Source: Candidatus Nomurabacteria bacterium RIFCSPHIGHO2_01_FULL_36_23 | GTDB lineage: Bacteria > Patescibacteriota > Minisyncoccia > Phycocordibacterales > UBA9973 | Reading direction: 5' to 3' | Assembly (NCBI GenBank): GCA_001786745.1 | Contig: MFTF01000012.1 | Location: 1-39,506, forward strand | DNA: 39,506 bases | Part shown: positions 7,922-16,347 of the stretch, piece after piece | How the letters are laid out: every line of letters begins with the position of its first letter | How positions within the stretch are numbered: the first letter of the stretch is position 1 | Program-made: the position numbers and the translations under genes | Notes under the pieces: generated by a model | Told to the model about the DNA's origin: nothing | The model's database searches: none | The model's input: the letters and a program-made list of their open reading frames with translations, nothing else

Positions 7922-8881
7922 ATGAATATAGAAAAAATAAAAGAACATATCGATGATGTTTTAATAGAAACAAATTTTCTGGAACTCGGCGAAAAAAGGG
8001 TCGGAAAAGTCCGGGATATTTATGTTAAACCCGACCATATTACGCTTATTTCTACCGACAGGCACTCTTCTTTTGACAGAATTATCGCCTATGTGCCTTT
8101 TAAGGGCGAAGTATTAAATCAAATTAGTTTGTTTTGGTTTGAGAAAACAAAAGACATAATCCAAAATCATGTTTTAAGCAGTCCCGACCCAAATGTGGTT
8201 AAGGTGAAAAAATGCAAACCGCTCCCGATTGAATGCGTAATGCGCGGGTATATCACTGGCGTGACTTCCACCTCCCTTTGGATGCATTACAAAAACGGCA
8301 AACGGGATTTTGGCGATTTTACTTTGCCCGAGGGACTTAAAAAAAATCAAAAATTAGCCGAATCTGTTTTCACTCCGACCACAAAATCAGATGAACATGA
8401 CAGGTCAGTAACTCTTAAAGAAATTGTATCTGAAAAATTGCTTTCGCAAGAAATGACAGAAAAAATAGAACGAACAGCCAAGGCATTATTTAAAAGGGGA
8501 CAGGAGATAGCGCTCTCTTGTGGACTTATATTGGTGGACACAAAATATGAATTCGGATTAGATAAAGATGAAAAACTTACCCTCATTGATGAAATTCATA
8601 CGCCAGATTCATCGCGTTATTGGAAAATGGCAAGCTATGATGAACGTTTCAATAAAAATGAAGAACCGGAATATTTTGATAAAGAATTCCTGCGCTTGTG
8701 GTTTAAGGATAATTGCGACCCCTATAAAGACAAAACGCTTCCAAAAGCTCCGCCGCATCTTGTGGCTGAACTTTCTCGCCGATATATTGAGATATATGAA
8801 ACAATAACAGGTAAAAAATTTGATCATGATTTTTCACAGCTAATAATAGAAAGAATTAAAAATAATTTGTCTAAAAATTAA
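7922..8881 (+). CDS. purC: SAICAR synthase PurC
   Basis: Ligates aspartate to CAIR. Motifs: GKVRDIY, STDRHSSFDRII (usual SDRISAFD site), CVMRGYITGV, FTPTTKSDEHD and LIDEIHTPDSSRYW, all in the expected order. At 319 aa it is the long ADE1-like form rather than the ~240-aa Escherichia coli form. The TAA shares its last A with the ATG of purB (TAATG at 8879-8883), implying translational coupling. Confidence 0.96.
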   Translation: MNIEKIKEHIDDVLIETNFLELGEKRVGKVRDIYVKPDHITLISTDRHSSFDRIIAYVPFKGEVLNQISLFWFEKTKDIIQNHVLSSPDPNVVKVKKCKPLPIECVMRGYITGVTSTSLWMHYKNGKRDFGDFTLPEGLKKNQKLAESVFTPTTKSDEHDRSVTLKEIVSEKLLSQEMTEKIERTAKALFKRGQEIALSCGLILVDTKYEFGLDKDEKLTLIDEIHTPDSSRYWKMASYDERFNKNEEPEYFDKEFLRLWFKDNCDPYKDKTLPKAPPHLVAELSRRYIEIYETITGKKFDHDFSQLIIERIKNNLSKN

Positions 8882-10287
8882 TGCCTAGCATGATTTTGCT
8901 AAATCAAATGACAAAAGAGACGGTGGGAGGCGCCATAAATCCGCTAGATGGAAGATATTTTAAGAAAACCCGCGCGCTGGCGCCGTATTTTTCAGAAGAA
9001 GCGTTGATGAAATACAGATTAATGATGGAAGGGGAATACTTAATTGCTTTGTCGTTTTCTCGCAGGGTGGCTTTGCGTAAATTTACCTCCAAAGAAATAA
9101 AAATAATAAGGAATATTTATGAAAAATTTGACAATATTTCTTATAAAAAAATAAAAAATATAGAAGCAGTCACAAATCATGATGTCAAGGCGGTAGAATA
9201 CTTTATAAAAGAAAAATTGTCAAAGACATCTCTGGGAGACAGTATTGAATGGGTTCATTTTGCTCTCACCTCAGAAGACACAAATAATATCGCTTATGCG
9301 TTAATGCTCTCAGATTCTCTAGAATATGTTCTTGTACCTAGAATTAAAAAAATAGTTTTAGAATTGGATGTTTTGGCAAAAAAATACAAAAATTCGCCAA
9401 TGCTGGCGCGGACTCACGGACAAAGCGCTTCACCCACTACTTTTGGCAAAGAAATGAAAGTTTTTGCCGCTCGCCTTGAAAAAAAATTAAAGGAACTGGC
9501 AAAAATAAAAATACAAGCAAAATTAAATGGGGCTACCGGTAACTATAATGCTCATGTTATAGCTTATCCACAAGTAAATTGGTTGGAATTCAGTAAAAAA
9601 TTTATAAAAAGTTTTAATAAAAACCGTTCACAAAAACTTGAAACTAATTTAATCACTACTCAAATAGAAAGCCATGACAGTTATGTGGCAGTTTTTGATG
9701 CAATCAGAAGAATCAATACTATTTTAATTGATTTTAATCAAGATATATGGAGATACATTTCTGATAATTGGGTAACTCAAAAACCGAAAGCGGGAGAGAC
9801 GGGCTCATCAACAATGCCGCATAAAATAAATCCGATTGATTTTGAAAATAGCGAAGGAAATCTGGGGCTCGCTAATGCTTTATTTGAATTTTTTGCCCGC
9901 AAACTTCCAATTTCGCGACTACAACGCGATCTTTCGGATTCTACCGTAGAACGCGCTTTCGGCACGGCGCTGGGACATTCGCTTCTAGCTTATTTAATGT
10001 TGGAAAAAGGATTGGAAAAAATTAACGTAAATGAAATCAAAATAAAAGAGGATTTATTGGCGCATCCAGAAGTTATCGCCGAAGCGATCCAAACAATCTT
10101 GCGCCGAGAAAATTATCCTGTTCCCTATGAAATGCTTAAAGATTTAACTCGCGACAAACAAGTAACGATGCAAGATTTTGCTCAATTCATAGATACACTT
10201 AAAATTTCTCCAAAAGTAAAATTAGAACTTAAAAAAATAACACCCTTAAATTACACCGGGCTAGCTTCCAAACTTGCTTTAGGGTAG
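8881..10287 (+). CDS. purB: Adenylosuccinate lyase PurB
   Basis: Releases fumarate from SAICAR and from adenylosuccinate. NPLDGRYFKKT near the N-terminus, LARTHGQSASPTTFGKE with the catalytic histidine, and the fumarase/aspartase signature GSSTMPHKINP at about 301-311 are present, followed by LQRDLSDSTVERAFG. Length (468 aa) and motifs match the E. coli-type PurB. It is the last purine gene here; zinc-ribbon copy 2 follows. A start a few codons inside (MILLNQMTKE...) cannot be excluded, but the TAATG overlap favours 8881. Confidence 0.96.
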   Translation: MPSMILLNQMTKETVGGAINPLDGRYFKKTRALAPYFSEEALMKYRLMMEGEYLIALSFSRRVALRKFTSKEIKIIRNIYEKFDNISYKKIKNIEAVTNHDVKAVEYFIKEKLSKTSLGDSIEWVHFALTSEDTNNIAYALMLSDSLEYVLVPRIKKIVLELDVLAKKYKNSPMLARTHGQSASPTTFGKEMKVFAARLEKKLKELAKIKIQAKLNGATGNYNAHVIAYPQVNWLEFSKKFIKSFNKNRSQKLETNLITTQIESHDSYVAVFDAIRRINTILIDFNQDIWRYISDNWVTQKPKAGETGSSTMPHKINPIDFENSEGNLGLANALFEFFARKLPISRLQRDLSDSTVERAFGTALGHSLLAYLMLEKGLEKINVNEIKIKEDLLAHPEVIAEAIQTILRRENYPVPYEMLKDLTRDKQVTMQDFAQFIDTLKISPKVKLELKKITPLNYTGLASKLALG

Positions 10288-10308
10288 TCTGAGATATATT
10301 ATATTGGT

Positions 10309-10350
10309 ATGGATTCTGAGACAAAAAACTGCCATCCCGAAGGAAAGTAA
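10309..10350 (+). pseudogene. Broken 5' end of a zinc-ribbon gene (MDSETKNC...)
   Basis: ATG at 10309 opens a 13-codon frame starting MDSETKNC, the N-terminus of the zinc-ribbon family (compare MKLETKNC in copy 1 and MRSETKIC in copy 3). After codon 8 the family match stops exactly where a palindrome begins, and TAA follows at 10348. The intact gene restarts at 10381 with METKTCQNC. This looks like an older start disrupted by the palindrome, or a remnant of a neighbouring copy. Confidence 0.55.
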
Positions 10351-10364
10351 AGCTTCCTGCGGGA
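10335..10364. repeat. Palindromic element before zinc-ribbon 2
   Basis: TCCCGaAGGAA and TTCCTgCGGGA are complementary over 10 of 11 positions around a short AG/TAA-containing loop. It lies between the broken and the intact start of the zinc-ribbon gene and may have inserted there. Confidence 0.6.
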
Positions 10365-10380
10365 CAGGAAATTGCAAAAA

Positions 10381-11829
10381 ATGGAAACTAAAACATGTCA
10401 AAATTGCAAAAAAAATTTTATAATAGAATCTGAAGATTTTAATTTTTATGAAAAAATAAAAGTTCCTACACCTACTTTTTGCCCAGATTGTCGTGCACAA
10501 AGAAGATTCATTTGGCGTAACGAACGAAGTTTACATAAACGACCATGTAGTTATTGTAAAAAAGATTTTATTTCTATATATAATAATGGTGTCCCATTTC
10601 CTGTCTATTGTCATACTTGTTATTACAGTGATTCTTGGGATCCGCTTTCATATGGAAAACAATATAACCAATCAAAAACTTTTTTCTCCCAAATAAAAGA
10701 AGAAGGAGAAGGAATTGTAGATAGCCATTATTTGGTCTCTAGTCGAAATGTTACCAATTTAATTGGAAGCGTAAATCTTCGTTCATTAAGTAATTATTTT
10801 TTTGGTAGAAAACTTTCCCAGGAAGAATATAAAAGAGAAATAAATGAAATAGATTTTGGTTCAAGAAAAGTGCGTGATGAATTGTTGAAAAAATTTGAGG
10901 AGATAAAACAAAATTCTATAGTAAGAAGCACGAAACAAATCAATTGCGTTAATTGTGTGGGTGATCATTTAGAAAATGCAAAAGATTGTTATTATGTTTT
11001 TGATGGTTTTGACTTGGAAAAAGCGAGATATAGTTCTTGGGTTTTTGGAAGTAAAGACATTTCAGATTGCTTTGGTATGGGTAGTAGTGAACTTATCTAT
11101 GAAGCAATAAGTCCAGAGGAAGTTAATAATTGCAAATTTTTAATGGCTATCGATTCTTCTCACGATGTTGAATACGGACTATTTTGCCAATCATCGGGTT
11201 TTTTATTTGGATGTGTGGGCTTACGTTCAAAAGAATATTGTATTTTAAATAAAAAATATTCCAAAGAAGAATATAGTGAATTGGTTTCAAAAATAAAACA
11301 AGAAATGGAAAATAATCCATATGTTGATAAGCAAGGACTTTCTTATAGTTACGGGGAATTTTTTCCAAGTGAACTTTCTTCTTTTCTTTATAATGAAAGC
11401 ACTGCTCAAGAATATTATCCGTTAAATAAAAAAGGAGCTAAAAATATTGGTTTTGAATGGAGGGATGAAGAAATTCGTTCTTATAATATAACTATTGAAA
11501 ATGATAAAATTCCTGACAACATAAATGATGTTGATGATTCAATAATCGAAGAAGTAATAGCTTGCATGCATAAGCAAAACTGTATACATCAATGCACACA
11601 GGCTTTTAAAATAATTCCTAATGAATTACAATTCTATCACAAAATGCAAATACCATTACCAAACCTTTGCCCTAATTGTAGACATTTTGAACGTTTAGCT
11701 AGACGTAATCCAATGAAACTTTGGTTAAGAAATTGTGCTAAATGTAAAAAAGAAATTATGTCTTCATATTCCCCCGACCGACCGGAAATTGTTTACTGTG
11801 AAAAATGTTATCAGCAGGAAGTATATTGA
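10381..11829 (+). CDS. Multi-zinc-ribbon cysteine-rich protein, copy 2
   Basis: Same family as copy 1; function unknown. I take the ATG at 10381 (METKTCQNC); the ORF track's start at 10372 is a TTG. Ribbon 1 is CQNC/CPDC and ribbon 2 is intact (CSYC/CHTC, residues about 55-80). The middle has one complete EYCILNKKYSKEEY module and a degraded one (NYFFGRKLSQEEY). The end has CPNC and the CAKC/CEKC ribbon with CYQQEVY. The last 30 nt including the stop are identical to the end of copy 3. It follows purB in the same direction, so the purine cluster has family members near both ends. Single-stranded nucleic-acid or metal binding is possible but unproven. Confidence 0.75.
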   Translation: METKTCQNCKKNFIIESEDFNFYEKIKVPTPTFCPDCRAQRRFIWRNERSLHKRPCSYCKKDFISIYNNGVPFPVYCHTCYYSDSWDPLSYGKQYNQSKTFFSQIKEEGEGIVDSHYLVSSRNVTNLIGSVNLRSLSNYFFGRKLSQEEYKREINEIDFGSRKVRDELLKKFEEIKQNSIVRSTKQINCVNCVGDHLENAKDCYYVFDGFDLEKARYSSWVFGSKDISDCFGMGSSELIYEAISPEEVNNCKFLMAIDSSHDVEYGLFCQSSGFLFGCVGLRSKEYCILNKKYSKEEYSELVSKIKQEMENNPYVDKQGLSYSYGEFFPSELSSFLYNESTAQEYYPLNKKGAKNIGFEWRDEEIRSYNITIENDKIPDNINDVDDSIIEEVIACMHKQNCIHQCTQAFKIIPNELQFYHKMQIPLPNLCPNCRHFERLARRNPMKLWLRNCAKCKKEIMSSYSPDRPEIVYCEKCYQQEVY

Positions 11830-11877
11830 TTATGTATAAAATTTCTGCATATGCTGAAATCTTATACACTGATACCT

Positions 11878-11942
11878 GTTGTGAATTTAAGCATATGCGT
11901 AAATTAACAACATGAATTCTACATCTACGCTATAGCGTAGAT
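11878..11942. repeat. Two intergenic palindromes after zinc-ribbon 2
   Basis: In the 241-nt gap before the wall genes, 11878-11911 pairs 11 of 12 positions (GTTGTgAATTTA with TAAATTaACAAC). 11923-11942 is a perfect 20-nt palindrome, ATCTACGCTATAGCGTAGAT, followed about a dozen bases later by a T-rich run, so it may serve as the terminator. Its core ACGCTATAGCGT recurs at 30026. I see no gene in the gap. Confidence 0.6.
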
Positions 11943-12035
11943 TGATGTTTAAGTATTTTTTTTATTTTTTATATATTTTCTACTATCTTTTACATATGTT
12001 AAACATCGTAGATAATTTATTTCTAGATTAAAGAA

Positions 12036-12064
12036 TTGGAATTTTTAAGAAAAATGTGTAATAT
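12036..12064 (+). promoter_or_regulatory. Promoter of the PBP2 transcription unit
   Basis: TTGGAA, 17-nt spacer, TAATAT, then 6 nt to the ATG at 12071. Transcription would start at or next to the start codon, giving a leaderless mRNA. Confidence 0.55.
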
Positions 12065-12070
12065 AAGGTT

Positions 12071-12352
12071 ATGATGTTACGAATTTTAGCTTCTGTCGTG
12101 CTTTTATTTTCAATTCTTTTTCTGCCTTTTTGGGTATCGATTATTTTGGCGCTGGCGGGTATGATTTATTTTCGTTTCTTTCTAGAGGCCGTTTTTATGT
12201 TTTTATTATCGGACCTGCTTTACGGAGTAAAAGAAGCCAAATTTTTTAATATAGTTTTTATTTCTTTAATTGTTTCCGCTCTGGTTTTAACTGGCGTAGA
12301 ATTTGTAAAAAGAAGACTTAAATTTTATCCTTATGATAGTAAGAATATTTAA
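12071..12352 (+). CDS. Small membrane protein upstream of PBP2
   Basis: 93 aa with about three hydrophobic segments (roughly 2-20, 22-50 and 58-80) and a basic C-terminus (KRRLKFYPY). It overlaps the start of the PBP2 gene by 20 nt, so the two are co-translated. The position directly before mrdA is where many bacteria encode MreD, but the protein is little more than half the usual MreD length and I see no diagnostic motif. I leave it as an unnamed envelope protein probably working with PBP2. Confidence 0.7.
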   Translation: MMLRILASVVLLFSILFLPFWVSIILALAGMIYFRFFLEAVFMFLLSDLLYGVKEAKFFNIVFISLIVSALVLTGVEFVKRRLKFYPYDSKNI

Positions 12353-14015
12353 AAAAAATAAACAAAAGAAAAATTTTTTTGTGGAACCGGATGAAATTTT
12401 TCTTGATTCAAAAAATCTGCAAAACTTTGATAACCAACAATTTGAAGGCCGGATAGAAAAACCGATTTCCAAAAAAAATATCTGGTTCCTTGGAATTTTA
12501 TTCTTTATCTTGATGGGATTGTTTGGAGTCCGTCTTATATATCTTCAAATACAAAAAGGGGGAGCTTATTTAGAGAGAAGTGAAAATAATGTTTTAGAAA
12601 AAATAATTATTTTCACTGAAAGAGGAATAATTTACGATAGAAATAAAAAAGAGCTGGCTTGGAACGGAGAATCCGAAAGCGCCTTCTCCGCCCGCGCTTA
12701 TTTATCGCCTGGATTTTCACACCTATTGGGATATGTAAGTTATCCCGCGCAGGATAAAACAGGTAATTATTGGCAAGGTGAATTTATAGGCAAAGATGGA
12801 CTTGAAAAACAATACAATGACAAAATTAAAGGTGAGAATGGATCAAAAATAATAGAAATAAATGCTTTAGGAGAAATTTACTCGGAAAATATTGTAAATA
12901 TTCCAATACGGGGAGTCGATTTAATAACAACAATTGATTCACGAATCCAGATGAAGTTGTTTGCTTTGATTAAAAATTTATCAGAGAGTAATTCTTTCCC
13001 GGGTGGAGCAGGCATATTAATGGATATAAATAATGGAGAAATAATCGCTTCCACCAGTTTTCCAGAATATAATTCTGAAATTCTTTCACAAGGAAAAGAC
13101 ACGGTTAAAATCAATGATTATATGATGGATAAAAGAAAATTTTTTATGGACAGGGTTGTTTCAGGACTTTATACTCCGGGTTCAATTGTAAAACCTTTTT
13201 TAGCAATAGGCGCTTTGACTGAAGGTATAATCGATCAATATAAAAAAATTCTTTCAACAGGTTCCATTTCAATCCCGAATCCTTATTTTCCGGACCAAAA
13301 GAGCGTTTTTAAGGACTGGAGAGTAAATGGCTGGACAGATATGGCGCAAGCTTTAGCTGTTTCTTCTGATATTTATTTTTATATAATTGGAGGGGGATTT
13401 GAAAATCAAAAAGGTCTTGGTATTGCTAATATTGAAAAATACACCAAACTTTTCGGCATTGGAGAAAAAACGGGGATTGACTTGCCGGATGAAAAAGCGG
13501 GCATTATTCCAAATCCAGAATGGAAAATAGAAAATTTCAAAGGCGACCCGTGGCGTATTGGGAATACTTATCACACCGCTATTGGCCAGTATGGATTTCA
13601 AGTTACTCCAATCCAAATAGCGCGGGCTGTTTCAGCTATTGGCAACTATGGCAAACTTGTAACTCCGCATTTTATATTAGATGATACTGAAAAACCTAAT
13701 ACCGTAATAAATTTAAAAAAAGATTATTTTGATGTTGTGCATGATGGAATGAGACAAGCGGTTTCTTACGGCACCGCGATAGCGTTAAATGTGCCTTATG
13801 CGCAAATTGCCGCCAAGACTGGCACCGCGCAGCTTGGTGTGAAAAAAAATAAAGTTAATTCTTGGGTAGTTGGTTTTTTCCCGTATGAAAATCCCAAATA
13901 CGCTTTTACCATAATGATGGAATCCGGCCCTTCAACAAATAGTAGCGGCGCATCTTCCGTCATGCGCCAACTTCTAGACTGGATGTCTATCAATACGCCG
14001 GAGTATTTCAAATAG
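12333..14015 (+). CDS. mrdA: Penicillin-binding protein 2 (peptidoglycan D,D-transpeptidase)
   Basis: Class B PBP that cross-links peptidoglycan during elongation. One N-terminal membrane helix (about 48-70) is followed by the dimerisation domain (VRLIYLQI, TERGIIYDRN) and the transpeptidase domain. Catalytic motifs are SIVK in YTPGSIVKPF, SSD (as the SxN-equivalent; E. coli PBP2 also has Asp there), and KTGT in AAKTGTAQLG. 560 aa is slightly short for PBP2. The gene overlaps the small membrane protein before it. Its SEDS partner could be RodA elsewhere or the FtsW at 20.8-21.9 kb; context alone does not decide. Confidence 0.92.
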   Translation: MIVRIFKKNKQKKNFFVEPDEIFLDSKNLQNFDNQQFEGRIEKPISKKNIWFLGILFFILMGLFGVRLIYLQIQKGGAYLERSENNVLEKIIIFTERGIIYDRNKKELAWNGESESAFSARAYLSPGFSHLLGYVSYPAQDKTGNYWQGEFIGKDGLEKQYNDKIKGENGSKIIEINALGEIYSENIVNIPIRGVDLITTIDSRIQMKLFALIKNLSESNSFPGGAGILMDINNGEIIASTSFPEYNSEILSQGKDTVKINDYMMDKRKFFMDRVVSGLYTPGSIVKPFLAIGALTEGIIDQYKKILSTGSISIPNPYFPDQKSVFKDWRVNGWTDMAQALAVSSDIYFYIIGGGFENQKGLGIANIEKYTKLFGIGEKTGIDLPDEKAGIIPNPEWKIENFKGDPWRIGNTYHTAIGQYGFQVTPIQIARAVSAIGNYGKLVTPHFILDDTEKPNTVINLKKDYFDVVHDGMRQAVSYGTAIALNVPYAQIAAKTGTAQLGVKKNKVNSWVVGFFPYENPKYAFTIMMESGPSTNSSGASSVMRQLLDWMSINTPEYFK

Positions 14016-14016
14016 T

Positions 14017-14045
14017 TTGTATTTTGTTTGCATTATTGATATAAT
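14017..14045 (+). promoter_or_regulatory. Promoter of the Ctp unit
   Basis: TTGTAT, 17-nt spacer, TATAAT (with an upstream TGn), then 6 nt to ATG 14052. It has near-consensus spacing and leaderless geometry. Confidence 0.6.
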
Positions 14046-14051
14046 ATATTT

Positions 14052-14315
14052 ATGCGAAAAATGCGGACACTTATGATTTTGGGCATTTGGGTGGCGGTAT
14101 TGCCATATTTGGGTTTTCCGACTTCTTGGAAAACCGTTTTTTTCACTCTTTCTGGATTCGGACTTATGTATTTCAGCTACATGATGTATAAAGAATCTAA
14201 AATGAAAGAAACTGAAGAAATAAAAACTTTTGATAATTTTTCAGAAAATCATAATTTTAGTGAAAATAAAGCAACAACAGAGGAGTGTATAAAACCAAAG
14301 GAAGAAAAAATATAA
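14052..14315 (+). CDS. Small two-helix membrane protein
   Basis: 87 aa: basic start (MRKMR), two hydrophobic stretches (about 6-22 and 28-46) and a charged, disordered-looking C-terminal half rich in Glu, Lys and Asn. No family recognised. A good promoter sits directly in front, and the Ctp protease gene begins 7 nt after its stop, so it is probably translated from the same mRNA and may act at the membrane with that protease. It could be a fast-evolving anchor or adaptor; no function is claimed. Confidence 0.7.
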   Translation: MRKMRTLMILGIWVAVLPYLGFPTSWKTVFFTLSGFGLMYFSYMMYKESKMKETEEIKTFDNFSENHNFSENKATTEECIKPKEEKI

Positions 14316-14322
14316 ATATAAA

Positions 14323-15558
14323 ATGCGAGAATTTTTAAAAACAAGATATGCTTCTGGCGTTATTTTGCTCACAGCTCTAGTTTTTGTTTTGGGTATTTAT
14401 GTAGGATACAATCAGCGTCCCGAGATAGAAAAAGTTTTTAATCTTTCTGGAAAAGAAACTACAGTTATTACCCAAACTGATTTTTCTCCTTTTTGGAAAG
14501 TCTGGAATACTATTAATGAAAAATATCCCGATGCGAATGAAATAACTGACCAAAATAAAGTTTATGGAGCAATTTCGGGCCTTGTGGATTCATTAAATGA
14601 TCCTTATAGTGTATTTTTTAGTCCGGATGAAACAAAATTATTTGAAGACGAAATAGCTGGTAGTTTCGGTGGGATTGGCATGGAAGTTGATATAAAAGAT
14701 AAAGTGCTCACAGTTGTTGCTCCGCTTAAAAATACTCCCGCTTATCGGGCTGGCATAAAACCGGGAGATAAAATTTTAAAAATTGATAAAATTACCACCC
14801 CTGATTTAAGGATTGAAGAAGCGCTTAAATTAATAAGAGGGGAGAAGGGTACAATTGTCACACTCACTATTCTCCATGATGGAGAAAAAGAATCGAGAGA
14901 AATAAAAATTATTAGAGATATTATAAATGTCCCAACTCTGGATACGGAATTGCGTCCTGATGGAATTTTCGTAATAAAATTTTATAGTTTTTCGGCCAGC
15001 TCCAACTCTTTATTCCGTGATGCCTTAAAGAAATTTGCTCTGGCAAAAACTGACAAATTTCTACTTGATTTAAGGGGTAATCCGGGAGGATATTTAGATA
15101 TAGCTGTTGATATATCAAGCTGGTTTTTACCGGGAGGAAAAATTATTGTAACTGAAGATTATGGAAATAATAAAGAACCGGAGATATTTAGAAGCAAAGA
15201 TTATAATTTATTCAATGATAAATTAAAATTTATAATTTTAATAGACGGCGGGTCCGCTTCGGCATCGGAAATTGTCGCTGGCGCAATGCAGGATTATAAA
15301 CGAGCAATTATAGTGGGTGGCAAAAGCTACGGCAAGGGTTCTGTGCAAGAAGTTGTAAATGTGACTCCAGATACTATTTTAAAAATTACAGTCGCTAAGT
15401 GGTTTACGCCTAATGGAAATTTGATTACTGAAAAAGGATTGACCCCGGATTACATAGTAGAAAATAAAAAACCTGCCCGCAATGCTTTGCCTAGCGATGC
15501 AGGCGGGGATCCACAAATGGATAAAGCCGTAGAATTATTAAATAATTGGCCTCGTTAA
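14323..15558 (+). CDS. S41 family C-terminal processing peptidase (Ctp)
   Basis: Membrane-anchored serine protease trimming envelope proteins. N-terminal signal anchor about 12-30, PDZ domain about 105-190 (GIGMEVDIKDK, AGIKPGDKILKID), and the S41 catalytic domain with nucleophile Ser in DGGSASASEIVAG and the Lys general base in GKSYGKGSVQ. LDLRGNPGG is also conserved. 411 aa is typical. Near the C-terminus, between the conserved GLTPDYIVE and DPQMDKAVELL blocks, lies an in-frame 12-residue insertion PARNALPSDAGG encoded by a palindromic repeat. Catalysis should not be affected, as the site is a peripheral linker. Confidence 0.94.
   Translation: MREFLKTRYASGVILLTALVFVLGIYVGYNQRPEIEKVFNLSGKETTVITQTDFSPFWKVWNTINEKYPDANEITDQNKVYGAISGLVDSLNDPYSVFFSPDETKLFEDEIAGSFGGIGMEVDIKDKVLTVVAPLKNTPAYRAGIKPGDKILKIDKITTPDLRIEEALKLIRGEKGTIVTLTILHDGEKESREIKIIRDIINVPTLDTELRPDGIFVIKFYSFSASSNSLFRDALKKFALAKTDKFLLDLRGNPGGYLDIAVDISSWFLPGGKIIVTEDYGNNKEPEIFRSKDYNLFNDKLKFIILIDGGSASASEIVAGAMQDYKRAIIVGGKSYGKGSVQEVVNVTPDTILKITVAKWFTPNGNLITEKGLTPDYIVENKKPARNALPSDAGGDPQMDKAVELLNNWPR
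15472..15508 (+). repeat. PARNA palindromic element, copy 1 (in ctp)
   Basis: About 37 nt, beginning CCTGCCCGCAATGCT and ending GATGCAGGCGGGG. The arms are imperfectly complementary. In frame it gives PARNALPSDAGG. See copies at 24764, 32377 and 39346. Confidence 0.8.
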
Positions 15559-15567
15559 AAAATACAT

Positions 15568-16032
15568 ATGAAAATAATATTTTTACATGATGTGCCAAGA
15601 GTAGGAAAAAAATATGACGTGAAAGAAGTAAATGGCGGTTATGCCATGAACTTTTTATTACCCAGAAAACTGGCCGAACCAGCAACAACGAAGTCCCTAG
15701 CCATGCTTGAAAGACGCAAAAAAGAAATTGCGATTGAAAGGGAAGTGCAGGAAGATCTTTTAATGAAAAATTTGGAAGAAATCAAGGATAAAGTTGTGAC
15801 AATAAAAGTAAAAGCAGATGAAAGGGGTCATTTATTCGCTCAAGTCCATAAAAAAGAAATAATCGATGGCATGAAAAATGAACATCGCGCCGATATCAGT
15901 GAAGAATTTATTATTTTAGAAAAACCAATTAAAACAATAGGGGAGTTTGAAATACCGATTAAGGTGAAAATCGCCGCCGAAGGCGGGGCAAGCAAAAAAT
16001 CTTCTTTTAAACTTGTGGTGGAAAAAATCTAA
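15568..16032 (+). CDS. rplI: Ribosomal protein bL9
   Basis: Large-subunit protein binding 23S rRNA. The N-terminal domain [32 protein letters not shown]-type sequence is diagnostic, followed by the long connecting helix and the C-terminal domain. 154 aa is normal. Near the C-terminus the small palindrome CCGCCGAAGGCGG encodes part of AAEGG and may be another short in-frame insertion. bL9 is reported missing from some CPR lineages, so its presence fits Parcubacteria-like groups better than those. The stop overlaps that of convergent rpmA by a few bases, with no terminator between. Confidence 0.96.
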   Translation: MKIIFLHDVPRVGKKYDVKEVNGGYAMNFLLPRKLAEPATTKSLAMLERRKKEIAIEREVQEDLLMKNLEEIKDKVVTIKVKADERGHLFAQVHKKEIIDGMKNEHRADISEEFIILEKPIKTIGEFEIPIKVKIAAEGGASKKSSFKLVVEKI

Positions 16033-16301
16033 AATACATTAACTACTTTTTTGATTACCGTCACGCCGTTGAAAGAAATTTTGCGTTTGGAGCCAAATTT
16101 GACTATACCGGGTTTAAGGGCGAAAAGAGTATGATCTCTCGCTGTAGATACGTTGTTTCCCGCCATAATGACTGTACCGCGTTGACGAACGATAATAGAG
16201 CCAGATTGGGCTTTTTGACCGTCAGCTAGCTTAATACCGAGGTATTTTGGGTTTGAATCTCTTAAGTTTCTGGCGGTTCCGCCGGCCTTTCTATGCGCCA
16301 T
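16029..16301 (-). CDS. rpmA: Ribosomal protein bL27
   Basis: Large-subunit protein near the peptidyl-transferase centre. [17 protein letters not shown] at the start and [20 protein letters not shown]-type sequence in the body identify it. 90 aa is full length. The N-terminus begins directly with MAHRKAGG, without the cleavable N-terminal extension found in Firmicutes. It is transcribed alone, whereas rplU and rpmA usually form an operon; rplU is 23 kb away here. TATAAA lies just upstream of the ATG on the minus strand. Confidence 0.96.
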   Translation of the reverse strand: MAHRKAGGTARNLRDSNPKYLGIKLADGQKAQSGSIIVRQRGTVIMAGNNVSTARDHTLFALKPGIVKFGSKRKISFNGVTVIKKVVNVF

Positions 16302-16334
16302 ATTGTTTTATATTATATTTATAGGTAGAATCAG

Positions 16335-16340
16335 TATAAT
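16335..16340 (+). promoter_or_regulatory. -10 box of the anchored metal-binding-type gene
   Basis: TATAAT with 7 nt to ATG 16348. It supports that start over the upstream ATG at 16303, which would place the promoter inside the gene. No clear -35. Confidence 0.45.
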
Positions 16341-16347
16341 CAATTAT

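Noticed and set aside
12071-12352. Naming the small protein before PBP2 as MreD
   Set aside because: Position fits but length is about half and no motif supports it.
15974-15986. CCGCCGAAGGCGG in rplI as a definite palindromic insertion
   Set aside because: Only 5-bp arms; AAEGG could be ordinary coding sequence. Kept only as a remark in the rplI entry.
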